From: Terramyces sp. JEL0728
Lineage: Eukaryota; Chytridiomycota; Chytridiomycetes; Rhizophydiales; Terramycetaceae
DNA: 29,673 nt
NCBI GenBank assembly: GCA_027603945.1
Contig: JADIIU010000147.1
Span: 1 to 29,673, forward strand
Reading direction: 5' to 3'
This document shows positions 19,132-28,975 of this stretch, piece after piece. Positions within the stretch are counted from its first letter, which is position 1; each line of letters begins with the position of its first letter. A program made the position numbers and the translations under genes. Under the pieces are notes generated by a model. The model was not told the DNA's origin. It saw nothing but the letters and a program-made list of their open reading frames with translations, and ran no database searches.

Positions 19132-19610
19132 TTATAGTTTTCTCAATGCTGAAAGCGCTTCCTCTGTAAACGTTTCACCGGTAATCTGTCCTAGCCCGTA
19201 TCCTGTTGGTTTTAAATTGTATTTCGTGGCTCCAACAGTTGTCATGGCTGCAATTAAACCAAGGCTACCTTCCACGTACTGGTCCATAGTAATGTAACCC
19301 CTTCCTACATGATCAAAATAACGAAACAGTCCCATCAAGTTTTCTCTCTAAAATCAGTTGAAAATACAGTAAAAACAACATAATTTTGGTTTCTTGCCTA
19401 CATTACCATCAAATTACTCTAATAGATCTCATCGTTTGTAATTGTTTTGCCATTGCAGCTTTAGGGTTTTCTTGATTAGTTGTGTGTACCAGGTCGCTCA
19501 ACGAGAATTGTTTGCATCAATGATTGGACAATTTCCGGAATTCGATGTTGATTCAAATACGCTTGTGCTTCATCCAACTTTTCACCAGAATATTTTGTTT
19601 CAGTACTCAT
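19132..19610 (-). CDS. EFCAB10-like RIIa/EF-hand protein
   Basis: Exons 19610-19490, 19470-19418, 19397-19368 and 19347-19132 give 139 residues from four small exons, one of only 30 nt. Introns are 19, 20 and 20 nt. The N-terminal AYLNQHRIPEIVQSLMQTIL followed by ERPENP is an RIIa-type dimerisation/docking segment. It is followed by LMGLFRYFDHVGRGYITMDQY, an EF-hand-like loop. This order is that of EFCAB10, a small protein linked to cilia and flagella. Several canonical calcium ligands in the loop are not acidic, so calcium binding is doubtful. The gene follows the CatSper gene on the same strand with 23 bp between. Confidence 0.75.
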
Positions 19611-19632
19611 ATAAAACGCGAAAAATTGGCAG

Positions 19633-19638
19633 TTTATT
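19633..19638 (-). terminator. Poly(A) signal containing the CatSper stop codon
   Basis: GAA-TAA-ACT on the minus strand places the TAA stop (19634-19636) inside AATAAA, 23 bp before the ATG of the next gene. Confidence 0.5.
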
Positions 19639-22600
19639 CTCGTTTTTTCTTTTCCAGATTAAATCTAAGAGTTGCCTTTTGTTTTCGAGAGTATACTAGA
19701 TAGCTTATTACCAGGAGCGATATTGCGCATGCATTTACTAGTAATAGAACTGAAATCTGGGTAATCGTGCCCGTCGGTGCCCCGATTACTTGGATAGCAA
19801 ATTCGGTTTCAAGAGTGCAATAAGAATAGTTTGGATCCAATACTGCAGCTTTGAAGATGTAAATCCCGTCGATATTGCTCGTCCAAGTGATGGAATTATA
19901 ATTTGTAGAATTTACAACTTGATATTCACTCCATAGACTGCCAGTGCCAAAAGTATTGTACCCCCCATAGCAATTCCAGTAATTCTAGATTAGCGATACT
20001 GTACCAGATTTGCACCTCCTTTGAAATTTAGCGGTGTGTCAACGCATCCGGCATTGTAGCCAGTCATGTTAAATTGATACGTGTTCCTTCCATTGATTTC
20101 TTGGATTCCAATGTCTGCATTTACTTTACGAATGAGTTTGTTGTTTTCATAAATGGCAAAATAGGGACGAAATGGCGATCCATAGTACTTTTGAGTAATT
20201 GATCCGTGGATACTGCAATTTGTAGATACGATTTTGTCATATGTCCCTGTACTACCAGTTGAATAATCAAACCAAGTTCCTGCAGATACAGTGAAATTTT
20301 GGTCTGCACATGGTCCATCAGTTAGAATAAGACCGTCTGTAGAATTATTAGTAATAATAGCAAAGTTTGATTCGTAGTCTGAAGCATAGCGATCAATATG
20401 GTACCTTGGGGTTGGAGATGGTGGGTTCACATATGGTGTTGGGTTATAATATACCAAACGCCGATTTGCGGGGCAGCCTGCCAATAAATTGCAAGTCTAA
20501 TCAAAAATATGCCTACCTTCACCTGATTTGGACACGCTAAATTTTGAAAAGATGGTTGAACCACCAAAACAGTCAGTCCAGTTTGGGAAATATTTGCCGC
20601 CGATGCTGAAATTTGTATTTCTTCGGTATACACAATATCGCTAAAATAATCAATACTGGATTTGGAAACAGTCGAATTAACTACATTTTGGTTTGTATTT
20701 TTGAATGAAAATGAAATTGGTGCTGATTTTGGAGAAATAATGGTGCCGTTAAATGATAGTACATCTCCCATATCTATTTCATAGAAAGAAGACAAATTGA
20801 GATTCAAGGAATTGTACGTACATGCCAATCCCAACGAGGCAATTTCATTTTGCAGCGCAAAGGTCCTTATGTTGTCTGGCGGTGTGATTACATGCAAGTT
20901 GGATCGCGAATCAAACAATATTGTAGCCTCTACCGTTAAAAAAGCTTACCGTCAGCAGGCAAAATACCCCCAACAATTTCATAGAAATTGGTTGAACCAA
21001 CTTGACCTACAAATACTCTATTTAAGGATGTTAAAACTGCCAGATAGTAGTTGTTAACGCTGACCGCCATATCCTTGATATACTCTAACGTCCCCAGCGT
21101 CGAATTTACATAGTATCGTGAGGTTAAAGTCATTGGATATATCGAACTACCAGAATCAGGACTGTAGTTTAGATTATCTCCAGTCAAGTATATCTCTCCA
21201 GTTTTAACCCCAACGATTTTAGGGCTCGACCCTTTTACGCCAGCATTAATTATAGAAGCTCCGGCACTAGTATATTTTGTTGTTGATGAAAAATCCAAAT
21301 TAATAGATGTGATTATATCTGCTCCAGAGGCATCCTTTATCAGCACCAATATGTGTGAATAAATATCTTGAATGTAAATGTCAGAGATATAACCACCACC
21401 GCCAACCGCTACCCCAAACGCTCTAAAACTGGAACCATAATCCTGCGAGATGTAGATACTGGTATTTGCCAAAGTTGACACTCCCGAGTCCCATAAAACA
21501 ATAACTTTGTCCAGGGTCCAGAATTTTCTATTACACATAACGGTACTACTGACTCTCTGTAGTCCTCCAGCTGGATTTGCAGTGGTAATTCTAGTTCCAT
21601 TAACAAATACGAATGTAAAATGACTTGCTCCCAAGATACCTATGCCCATATTATTTAAGATGACGGATGAAATAGGTCCAATTGAAGAGCCAGGGTTCCA
21701 AACGTGCAAACTTTCTTTAAATAAAGCATTTGTCAACACCAGATTTTCAGTGCCAAAAGCCGATCCGTGGATCATGGCTATTTCTGGCGAGCAAGGATCT
21801 CGAACAATGGTGTAGAATGTACTGCTTGCAGCGGTGCTGGAAGAATTTGACGTAAACCCGATAGTTGCAGGATAATATTTTTGGATATATATTAAAGTGG
21901 TGCAGTCTTGGACTGTGTTTCCCAAAAGCGAAACTTTCTGGCCATTAATTTTGATAAAAGTCGTTCCTAAATTGTTGTTTTTGTTGACAGATATAATCGA
22001 CTCCCAACAGCTAGAATTAGATCTAATTACAATGTGGTTGTGTTGAACGACAGAGCGGAAATGTTTAGGTAGTTGCTATCGTAATTCAATTGAGGATACT
22101 CGCCCATGAACTGCAATGACTGGGTTAGCTGCTTAGAGTACTACATTAAGAGATTTTTACACTTAAAGGAGCGCTGATTGTCCCAGTTGATTCTCCAATG
22201 TTCAAGTTGGTTGGATTTACAACCCAAATTGATAACTTGTATTTAGATGAACTGGCCAGTTCTTGCACCAGATTATTTCCGCTTGAAATGACGCTAAACC
22301 ACTGCAGCAAAGGGGATTGAACTGAAATGCTAAAACTAGTGGTATCGGCAGGTGTTCCATCTTGAGTAACTGATAAACTTATGCTCCCTGGGTTGGGGCA
22401 AGTGATGGCGACTGAATTTCCAGTTGCTGCGCTTTGAGTTATCAAACCGTTGGAATTAAAACTGCAGCTGTTTGAAGGATCGTTCCAAGTTACATTGTTA
22501 TTTGGAGAACTGTACACTAGATTGATCTAGATTAAGCCGGTATTACAGGTTGGTTGGTGTAAATATTGTTGTTTAATTGGTCAGTACTCTGGTAATAAAA

Positions 22601-22660
22601 CCGTTGATCTATTGCGGAATATTGCAGAGAAGGAGATGCCAGCAGCAGCAGTTTTAACAT
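19634..22660 (-). CDS. CatSper channel auxiliary subunit (delta/epsilon-like)
   Basis: Seven exons (22660-22547, 22526-22161, 22140-22031, 22010-20950, 20929-20517, 20496-20005, 19984-19634) give 968 residues. All six introns are exactly 20 nt. The N-terminus (MLKLLLLASPSLQYSA) is a signal peptide. A long extracellular part includes QDYGSSFRAFG and repeated beta-propeller-like strands, then CNLLAGCPANRRLVYY, and near the end WTSNIDGIYIFKAAVLDPNYSYC before FAIQVIGAP, one transmembrane helix (about 926-950) and a basic tail. This architecture and the GCPxxxR and DPNYSxC motifs are those of CatSper delta/epsilon-type subunits, which cap the flagellar calcium channel of sperm and have relatives in zoosporic fungi. 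The delta and epsilon types cannot be separated by eye. Confidence 0.85.
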
Positions 22661-23069
22661 TGAGGAATTCTAGAGTCGCGACTGGGGATATTACCGCACA
22701 CAACTCCGCAAAGTAATCCCGTCTCAGCATATTAAAGATTACTTGTTTAAAATTACTCAATTGTGCGGTTATGAATTTGCATCCGCTTTCCTTATTGAGA
22801 TTAAAGAAAGCCTAATATTACAACATCAGGCGGAAATCCTACTGCCGCAAATTTAAAACTAAAATGAAAATCAAAGGACGGTATAGAGCGGCAATACTTT
22901 TCTGCAGCATGAAACTGAATCGCACTTGGAAGCCGGAACAAGTCTAAAACTGAGGCAAGAATTTATTTTCCATTGTTGTGGTTGCCTCCCTTTTTGGTCA
23001 GGACCTGACGCCGCATTGGATTTAAGGTGAATGGAACAGTAAAATCAGCACCTTGTATCATATCATCAA
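22661..23069. promoter_or_regulatory. Divergent intergenic region
   Basis: About 410 bp between the CatSper and PH-domain gene starts. A 27-codon plus-strand ORF from about 22863 and the tail of a minus-strand ORF (22963-23163) are present, but neither has homology I recognise. No clear promoter element was identified. Confidence 0.4.
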
Positions 23070-25292
23070 ATGTCCAATCCAAATTCAGTCCTATCCAAGC
23101 TGGACCAGCAACTGCAAGAAATGGATTTGGAATTATTAGAGTTAGCAGAAGATTTGTCTTCAAAAGGTATCAGCAACGAACCAGAAAGGAGAGACTCTGT
23201 CGGTTCGAATAACTCTAGAATTTTTAGACAAACATTGCCTCCTAATTTCATAAATTCCAAAGGTACTTTTTTTAATAATTCAGATGTAAATCATAGCACC
23301 TCAACTTCTACCCCAAAACCATATCCTCAAATTTCTCCTAGAGAATCATCTAGGCCAGCTTCCTACATGGGCATCCCTGTATATCCCCACAACAACAAGA
23401 CCTCGTTATCTCCAATTTCAACCCAAAATATAAAGAATGACATGTTTAGCGAAACCTCAGACAATACAAAGATGGCCAAAGCATTTACAAGATTGGGGTT
23501 GTCTGACAATGAGATGAATGCCGAAATCCAAAATAGACGGAAAAGCAGTCAAAGATTTTCTGGGATGGATCATAAATTTAGCGGCAAAAATTCCATGCGT
23601 TCTCCTTCAAGATTAAGTCATAGCATTACTATTCCCGGTGCGAACGTAGCGATTCCTGACTTGAAGAGTCCTACTAAAACTGTGCTGCCAACTACCTCTA
23701 TAGCTGAAAATCCATACAACCCGTATGTTGCAAGACCGGTTTCACAAATCCAAAGTCCCGCGGGATCGTACTATAGCAACCGGTCATCTATGATGTCTAG
23801 TCCAAATACCTATGGCAACCGTTCTTCAATTATCCACAGCCCAGTAGTTCATAGTCCAGGAGGCACTCGTTTCATCCAAAGTCCGAATAGTAATCGGAAT
23901 TCTACCTTGGCGAGCCCACTAAGCGGTAGAAATAGCTATGGAAGTCAATTCACAAATAGAAACTCTATGCTCTCCAATTCCAGTGAACCGTTCGTCAGTA
24001 GGAGGTCATCGAAAGCATTGCAAAAACTGGGAATAGCCGAAAATGATATTGATGCGCAGAATTTAGTTATAAGTTCTGCCCCAGAATTTGAATCTAGGGC
24101 CCTAGAGTCACCTAAACGGCCTGCTAATGATGCAGACCAGGTTGTACAAAGTGGAAAGCCATCAAAAGCCCTAGCTATGCTTGGGATTTCCGAACAGCAA
24201 TTGGAAAAAGAAACTGTTTCACCTTCCGATTATATTCCCGCCAATGCCTCCAATAAAGCTCTCAAGACCCTGGGAGTCAATGAAACCAACACTTTTATTC
24301 CTGCAAATGCCTCTGCAAAAGCGTTAAAGCAACTAGGAATCAGTGAAAAGGTTGATGATTCACTGTACAATTCAAATACCACCTTGAACACTTACGACGA
24401 TAAAAGAGATTCAAAAATTACAATTGGCAGCAACAAATCTCGCCCTCATTCAATGGCTTCTTTCGCACCTAGTGAAAGTACAGTTGATGACATGATGACT
24501 GATAATCCAAATTCAAAAGCAATGAAACTTTTAGGACTAGACCATCCTGATGCACAGCCAAATCTGTAAGCTATTTTTAATCCTAGTGTAAATAAAAACC
24601 TAAAGCCAAAGTCAATGATGAACCGAGTGTCAAATCTGTTCAACAAGGGTATCTTTAAAGAAGTGCTGGTATCTGTAACAGTCCAGGATTTGTCATCAAT
24701 GAGAAGAGTGGCAGCCGGCTACCTCGCCTTTACCAAATCTGCAACCACAGCCAGTAAGTCTAGGTACTTTATCCTGACCGAAACAATGCTGTACATGTTC
24801 AAGACTCACAACAAAAAGGAAAAGATGGTGGATTCAATTTCAATCAACCAATTCTGCGCACTGACAGTTATAAACCTGGCTAGATATACGTTCCAATTAA
24901 GTGATAGCAACAGTGCCTGGGTCCTGGTATGTCAAAGCAAGAACGATTTCGACACCTGGTGTAGAGAAATCAATTCAACAATCTCTCTAGACAAGTTCAG
25001 CACTGCAAAGCTGCCACCAATCCCAAAAGTTGAAAAAGAAAAGGAACTGCCGGTAGTCCCTGATGCAGCTCCACAGTCAGATGAAGAAATGTATGATGTA
25101 GATATTGATACACTGGCAAGAGTCATTAGCTCGTTAACAATGACCTGTGAACCTAGATCTGCCGATTTTCTTGACCAAAGTTCCGATGCAGAAGGCGAAG
25201 AGAGCTACCCTGCACCAATTGAATCAGCATTGGCCATCGTCTCACTCTTGCAAAAGCAAGAACTAAAGAAAAAATCTACTGTTGTCCAATAA
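23070..25292 (+). CDS. KALxxLG-repeat protein with C-terminal PH domain
   Basis: Exons 23070-24565 and 24587-25292 give 733 residues. The 21-nt intron (24566-24586, GTAAGC...CTAATC-like...CTAG) removes a stop that would otherwise split it into two genes. The N-terminus is a short helical stretch (SKLDQQLQEMDLELLELAED); the middle is Ser/Asn/Pro-rich. Six copies of a KALxxLGISE-type motif start near residues 137, 315, 366, 396, 417 and 483; two adjacent copies share IPANAS. Residues about 525-630 form a pleckstrin-homology domain (GYLAFTK, RYFILTETMLYMF, WVLVCQSKNDFDTWCREI), suggesting membrane or phosphoinositide binding. An acidic tail follows. Probably a cortical scaffold or signalling adaptor; partner unknown. 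The AATAAA contains the stop codon. Confidence 0.85.
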
Positions 25293-25312
25293 ACTAGTAT
25301 GCAATGTTTATT
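25288..25312. terminator. Paired poly(A) signals containing two stop codons
   Basis: CAA-TAA-ACT on + (AATAAA 25288-25293) and GAA-TAA-ACA on - (plus-strand TTTATT 25307-25312) each embed the TAA stop in AATAAA. The convergent coding regions are 15 bp apart. Confidence 0.6.
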
Positions 25313-28030
25313 CCAAAAGGGGGGACATTTCGCCCTTTTTTTTCTTCCTTTCCCTTAATTTCTTCTCCTTCTTGATGACTTTCTTTACTGAAGTCTTGGT
25401 CTCACTCTTTTTTTTAGCCGGCAAAGCATTAGTCTTTTTACGAACACCGGTTTGTGCGTATTTGAGCATCATCTTTTGCTCCTTTGTCTTTGGCTTGAAC
25501 TCGTCTTCAATCATAGTGTCAGGAGTAAGTTTGGAATAAAATTCAGACAGGAGCTTGATTTGGTTTGTTGGATCCACTGGCTGCCAGCTCTCCAGCGGTG
25601 GTATCTTTACTTCAGTCTCCAAATCCGAGGCTGCTACTGGACCAGTACTACATTAAATACATTTACTTGATTAATGCTCGTTTCACCCTGGCTGTCAACG
25701 GCTTGTCCGCTTTCCTATTCCATAGTTCCATCGGAATACTGCTAACATCAAGCCCGATTTCTTTAAAGTTCAAAAAATCAATTCCTGCATCTTCAAGGAA
25801 ATTACCACTATAGAAATTCTCTTGGTGGTCTTCAAATTCTATATCATCCTGTTGGACTTGTCCAAATTCATTCCATGCGTATTCAAGTTTTCTTGATAAT
25901 TCGTGTAATTTTTTACCGTATCTAATTACATCATGGTTAATGTAAGTTTGTAAATCCATAGGGTCTTTAACGCCTAATTCGAGTAACACATGATATAATA
26001 TTTCCTGAAATTAGGTTTGGTTACTTCCTCTTGCATTATAGCACCATACTTGTCGATAAATATTCTCATTGTTCTTCCAGCGGTATATAGTAGTTGCATT
26101 AATATATCTGCAAACGTGGACAGTGCTTGATCCGTTGCAGAGTCAAACCCAATGTGAGACAAGATATATCCAAGTGATTTCCGTATTAATTGAAATGATG
26201 AGTTCAAGTTTAGCACTGGTGGAGGCAATTCCTTTTCTTCCCACAAGGGAACATAGGGTGATGATTTAGGTATATTTAATTGTTGCTCGTTAATATTTTG
26301 TTTGGCCAGTACTTTGGAATACACATCCTTTATATTCTTCATTTCTTGGATATTTTTCGTCATTGCCAAATTTAGCTTGCTATTTGCATCAAAGTTGAAA
26401 CTAGAATATTCAGATAATGTAGGCAGTGGTGGATGAGGCAGTTTGCTGTGTTAATACAGAGTACTTTTCATTAGTTTCTGCAGACAAAAAGTCTTTGATT
26501 TCAAAGTTGTACTTTGGTGCGTGCACACTCGATTGCGGGAATGAAGAAACAAAGTTGTACGTTTCTGGTAAAAAGTATGATAATTCTGGTATTTCAGGCT
26601 CTATTCCTTGCAGCAAAGTAGACCTAATTTTTGCCTTTTCATTATATTTTTGCAGATTATCGGCATATTTGGCCATATCCTGCTCTGTCCTTATTAATGC
26701 AGGCCAGTCTCTGAAGCGCAGTTGTTTGTTTAGCTCTTTTTGAGTCTGCATTAAATAATAGTACCAAAACCATTGCTCTATCACTGCTAGTAATTTGTTT
26801 CCATTTTTTTGTTATTAAATTAGGATCGTAAATGTACTCTTGTTGCAATTGATTATTGACGCCGTCTTCGTGTTCTTCCTCGTCTTCCTTTTCTTCTTTT
26901 TCCTCTTCCTCTTCTTTTTCGTCTTTTACACTTTCCATGTCAATGTCCTCCTTTTCCGACACTTTAGATTTTCCTTCGTCGTCTGAATTAATAAGATGAA
27001 CCTGTATCATCATCCGATTCCTTATTGGACTGAATAGATATTTCAGGTATTTTCTTTAACAGATCCAGTGTTTTTCTTCTCATGGCAAAAGCATGTTGTC
27101 TGTATATACTTTCTGGCATTGTATTATAGGTGAGACAGTTTGTCCAAATCAGTTCTAAATCGGCAGCAAAATCTTCCTTGCTGTTGTATTGTAAACTTTT
27201 CAGTTTCTTTGTCATTGTCGTTAAATCCATTGGATTCTTGATAATATCGAAATAATTTGGAGCTTCCCTTTTTTGGACTGGTCTTAGAAAAGGCAATGAA
27301 TGTTCCTGGATAAGTATTAAATACTGCGTGATTCTTCAGTCCTGTCAGCACTTTTTCAAATGCTTCATACAGCTGCTCCTGGCCCACTCGGTCGTCGTTG
27401 GCCCACTTTGATTTGGAAGGGATTGAATCCACAACAATCTTTTGAACTGCCTTTACATTATCAACCATTTCCAAAAGGTATTTCATTCCAGGAGGTATCA
27501 CTACTGGCTTTTCTACTTTTTCAACGACTTTGGGCTTGACTTGTTTGAAAATAGATATTTTGGGAATAAGAGATTCATCCTGTTCCAAAGTATAATACTG
27601 ATCGTCAAACGGGATCAAATTGGACAAGTCCTGCTCTTCTAATGAATTAATAGCTTGAATAGGATTCATTGACAATTCCGTAAGCATTAGTCTAATCTTT
27701 AGTGAAATATTAAAAAGTGAATGTTCCTTTTCCTGATCCAGCAAATCTAAGTAAGTTGTAATTTACCAAAGTTAATCTAAATTGTACCTAGAGTAAATGA
27801 AACGCATTACCTATGAATTAGGGCTATATCGTACCTAGGGATTAGGCAATAAACACCTAGCATTAGCATTTGTTACCAATCAATTCCTTTTTAGACTTTG
27901 GATTTTCAATAAACGCTTTGAATATCTTTTGTGTTTTTGTAATGTATTCAAATACTCTTGCTTCTTCTCCGTTTAAATACATGTTATATCCTTTACTTTT
28001 TATCAAATCCAGGGCGATCTGATAATCCAT
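25308..28030 (-). CDS. SPT7: SAGA complex subunit Spt7, 8 exons
   Basis: Exons 28030-27877, 27746-27325, 27305-27002, 26982-26765, 26745-26465, 26445-26025, 26004-25667 and 25647-25308 give 825 residues. Six introns are 19-20 nt; the first interruption is the 130-nt composite at 27747-27876. The bromodomain lies near residues 178-290 (FLRPVQKREAPNYFDIIKNPMDL, LIWTNCLTYN, HAFAMRRKTLDLLKKIPEI), an acidic Glu-run follows, and a histone fold lies near 540-595 (SLGYILSHIGFDSATDQALSTFADIL...TMRIFIDKYG). This order is that of fungal Spt7, which scaffolds the SAGA histone acetyltransferase coactivator and pairs with a TAF10-type histone fold. The tail is very Lys-rich. One donor is GTTCAT rather than GTA (intron 26983-27001). 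Confidence 0.9.
27747..27876 (-). other. Composite intron: six mini-intron units in tandem
   Basis: This 130-nt interruption of SPT7 divides on the minus strand into six abutting units: 27876-27857 (20), 27856-27835 (22), 27834-27811 (24), 27810-27788 (23), 27787-27767 (21) and 27766-27747 (20). Each begins with GT (GTAA, GTGT, GTAC, GTAA, GTAC, GTAA). Each has a branch-like CTAAT, TTTAC, TTAAC or CTTAC close to its 3' end. Five end in AG; the fifth ends in TG. Removing the whole joins KKELI to DLLDQEKE in frame. I see no exon sequence between units. Confidence 0.7.
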
Positions 28031-28256
28031 TTTTGAGATGCAATCAAAAATGGTAAAAATAAATGGTTAGTCCAAGGACGCTCAAAAGTATTTGAATAAG
28101 GATTGAGAGATGGATCAACGAAATAGTTTGAATTGGATTGCACGCAGATTAGGAGACATTTAATTCTCGCTCTCATCAAGTATGAACAGCGCTCTATAAT
28201 TGAAGTCGCTGTATTGCATCAAAATGTATAACCCGCTTGATTAAAATGATTTTATT

Positions 28257-28971
28257 TTACCAAAATTTTAATTTACTAAGCATACTCTTTGGTTCTTCGG
28301 ATTGTTGTTCTTCAGAAGTAACAACCATTATGACATCTTGTTGTTCGGTAACAATTTCCTTGACGACAGGTTCTGGTTAACAATAAATTACCTGCAAGTA
28401 AGCTCTCTCTAGATGGTGGTTTGACGAGCATGATTTCCTTTTCATCATGTAAAAACGTTTCAGTTTCGATATCTAATAATTAAAGAAAAGAACCTTTGAA
28501 AGAATCGTTGATGACTTGTTCCAGATCCTTTTGAATTGATTCAAGTTGATCCTGGGTATCTGCTATTTCCACTGCATCATGAAACTCTTCTATTTCTGGG
28601 ACAACAACGCTTGTTTCTATTACTTTTACAGCTAGGCTTTGTTGATGTTCTTTTTCGAAATCTTGGCTGATTTCCCTGGCATTTTCGTCTTCATAATCAA
28701 TTGATTCTTCAGATTCCACAACCTCTTTATCACTGGTAGATTCTTGTACATCATTTCCCGTTTCAGGCACAATCTCGACAGTTTCTTTAATTATAGTGGT
28801 GTGTGTAACTTTATGTACTTTTGATTCATTTGTGACACTGGCATTCGCAGAAACATTCAAACCTTCTGCAGTATCTTCAGATGTTTCTTCGACTACGGTT
28901 TCTGTGACTGTTTCTTCGACAACAGTTTCTTGAACAGTTTCTTCAACAACAGTTTCTTCGACAACAGATTC
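28257..28971 (-). CDS. Acidic E/V/T-rich protein, 3' part, 3 exons seen
   Basis: Exons 28971(or further)-28494, 28472-28392 and 28372-28257 share one frame. Introns are 21 nt (28473-28493, donor GTTCTT) and 19 nt (GTAATTTATTGTTAACCAG). The right part encodes near-repeats of VVEETV/VQETV, then an acidic stretch (DYEDENAREISQDFEKE) and a tail ending KSMLSKLKFW. No ATG is found; the frame meets a TAA at 28972-28974 at the border of the complex repeat, so the 5' end is missing, spliced from further right, or lost in the repeat. Function unknown; composition suggests an intrinsically disordered or coiled protein. AATAAA directly follows the stop. Confidence 0.6.
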
Positions 28972-28975
28972 TTAC

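Noticed and set aside
22963..23163. 66-codon minus-strand ORF near the PH gene start
   Set aside because: Overlaps the PH-gene N-terminus, which reads as a natural helix-rich protein start; no homology or splice context.
24566..24614. Separate genes for the KALxxLG repeats and the PH domain
   Set aside because: They share a frame and are divided by a 21-nt canonical mini-intron; splicing gives one continuous protein.
76..28971. Genes broken by frameshifts and stops, or a reassigned stop codon
   Set aside because: Every interruption lies in an 18-22-nt GT...AG (once GT...TG) segment with a branch-like motif, and removing it restores conserved family motifs (eIF3e CPWILKY, eL6 tail, receptor SGFGYLI). 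All gene ends use ordinary stops.
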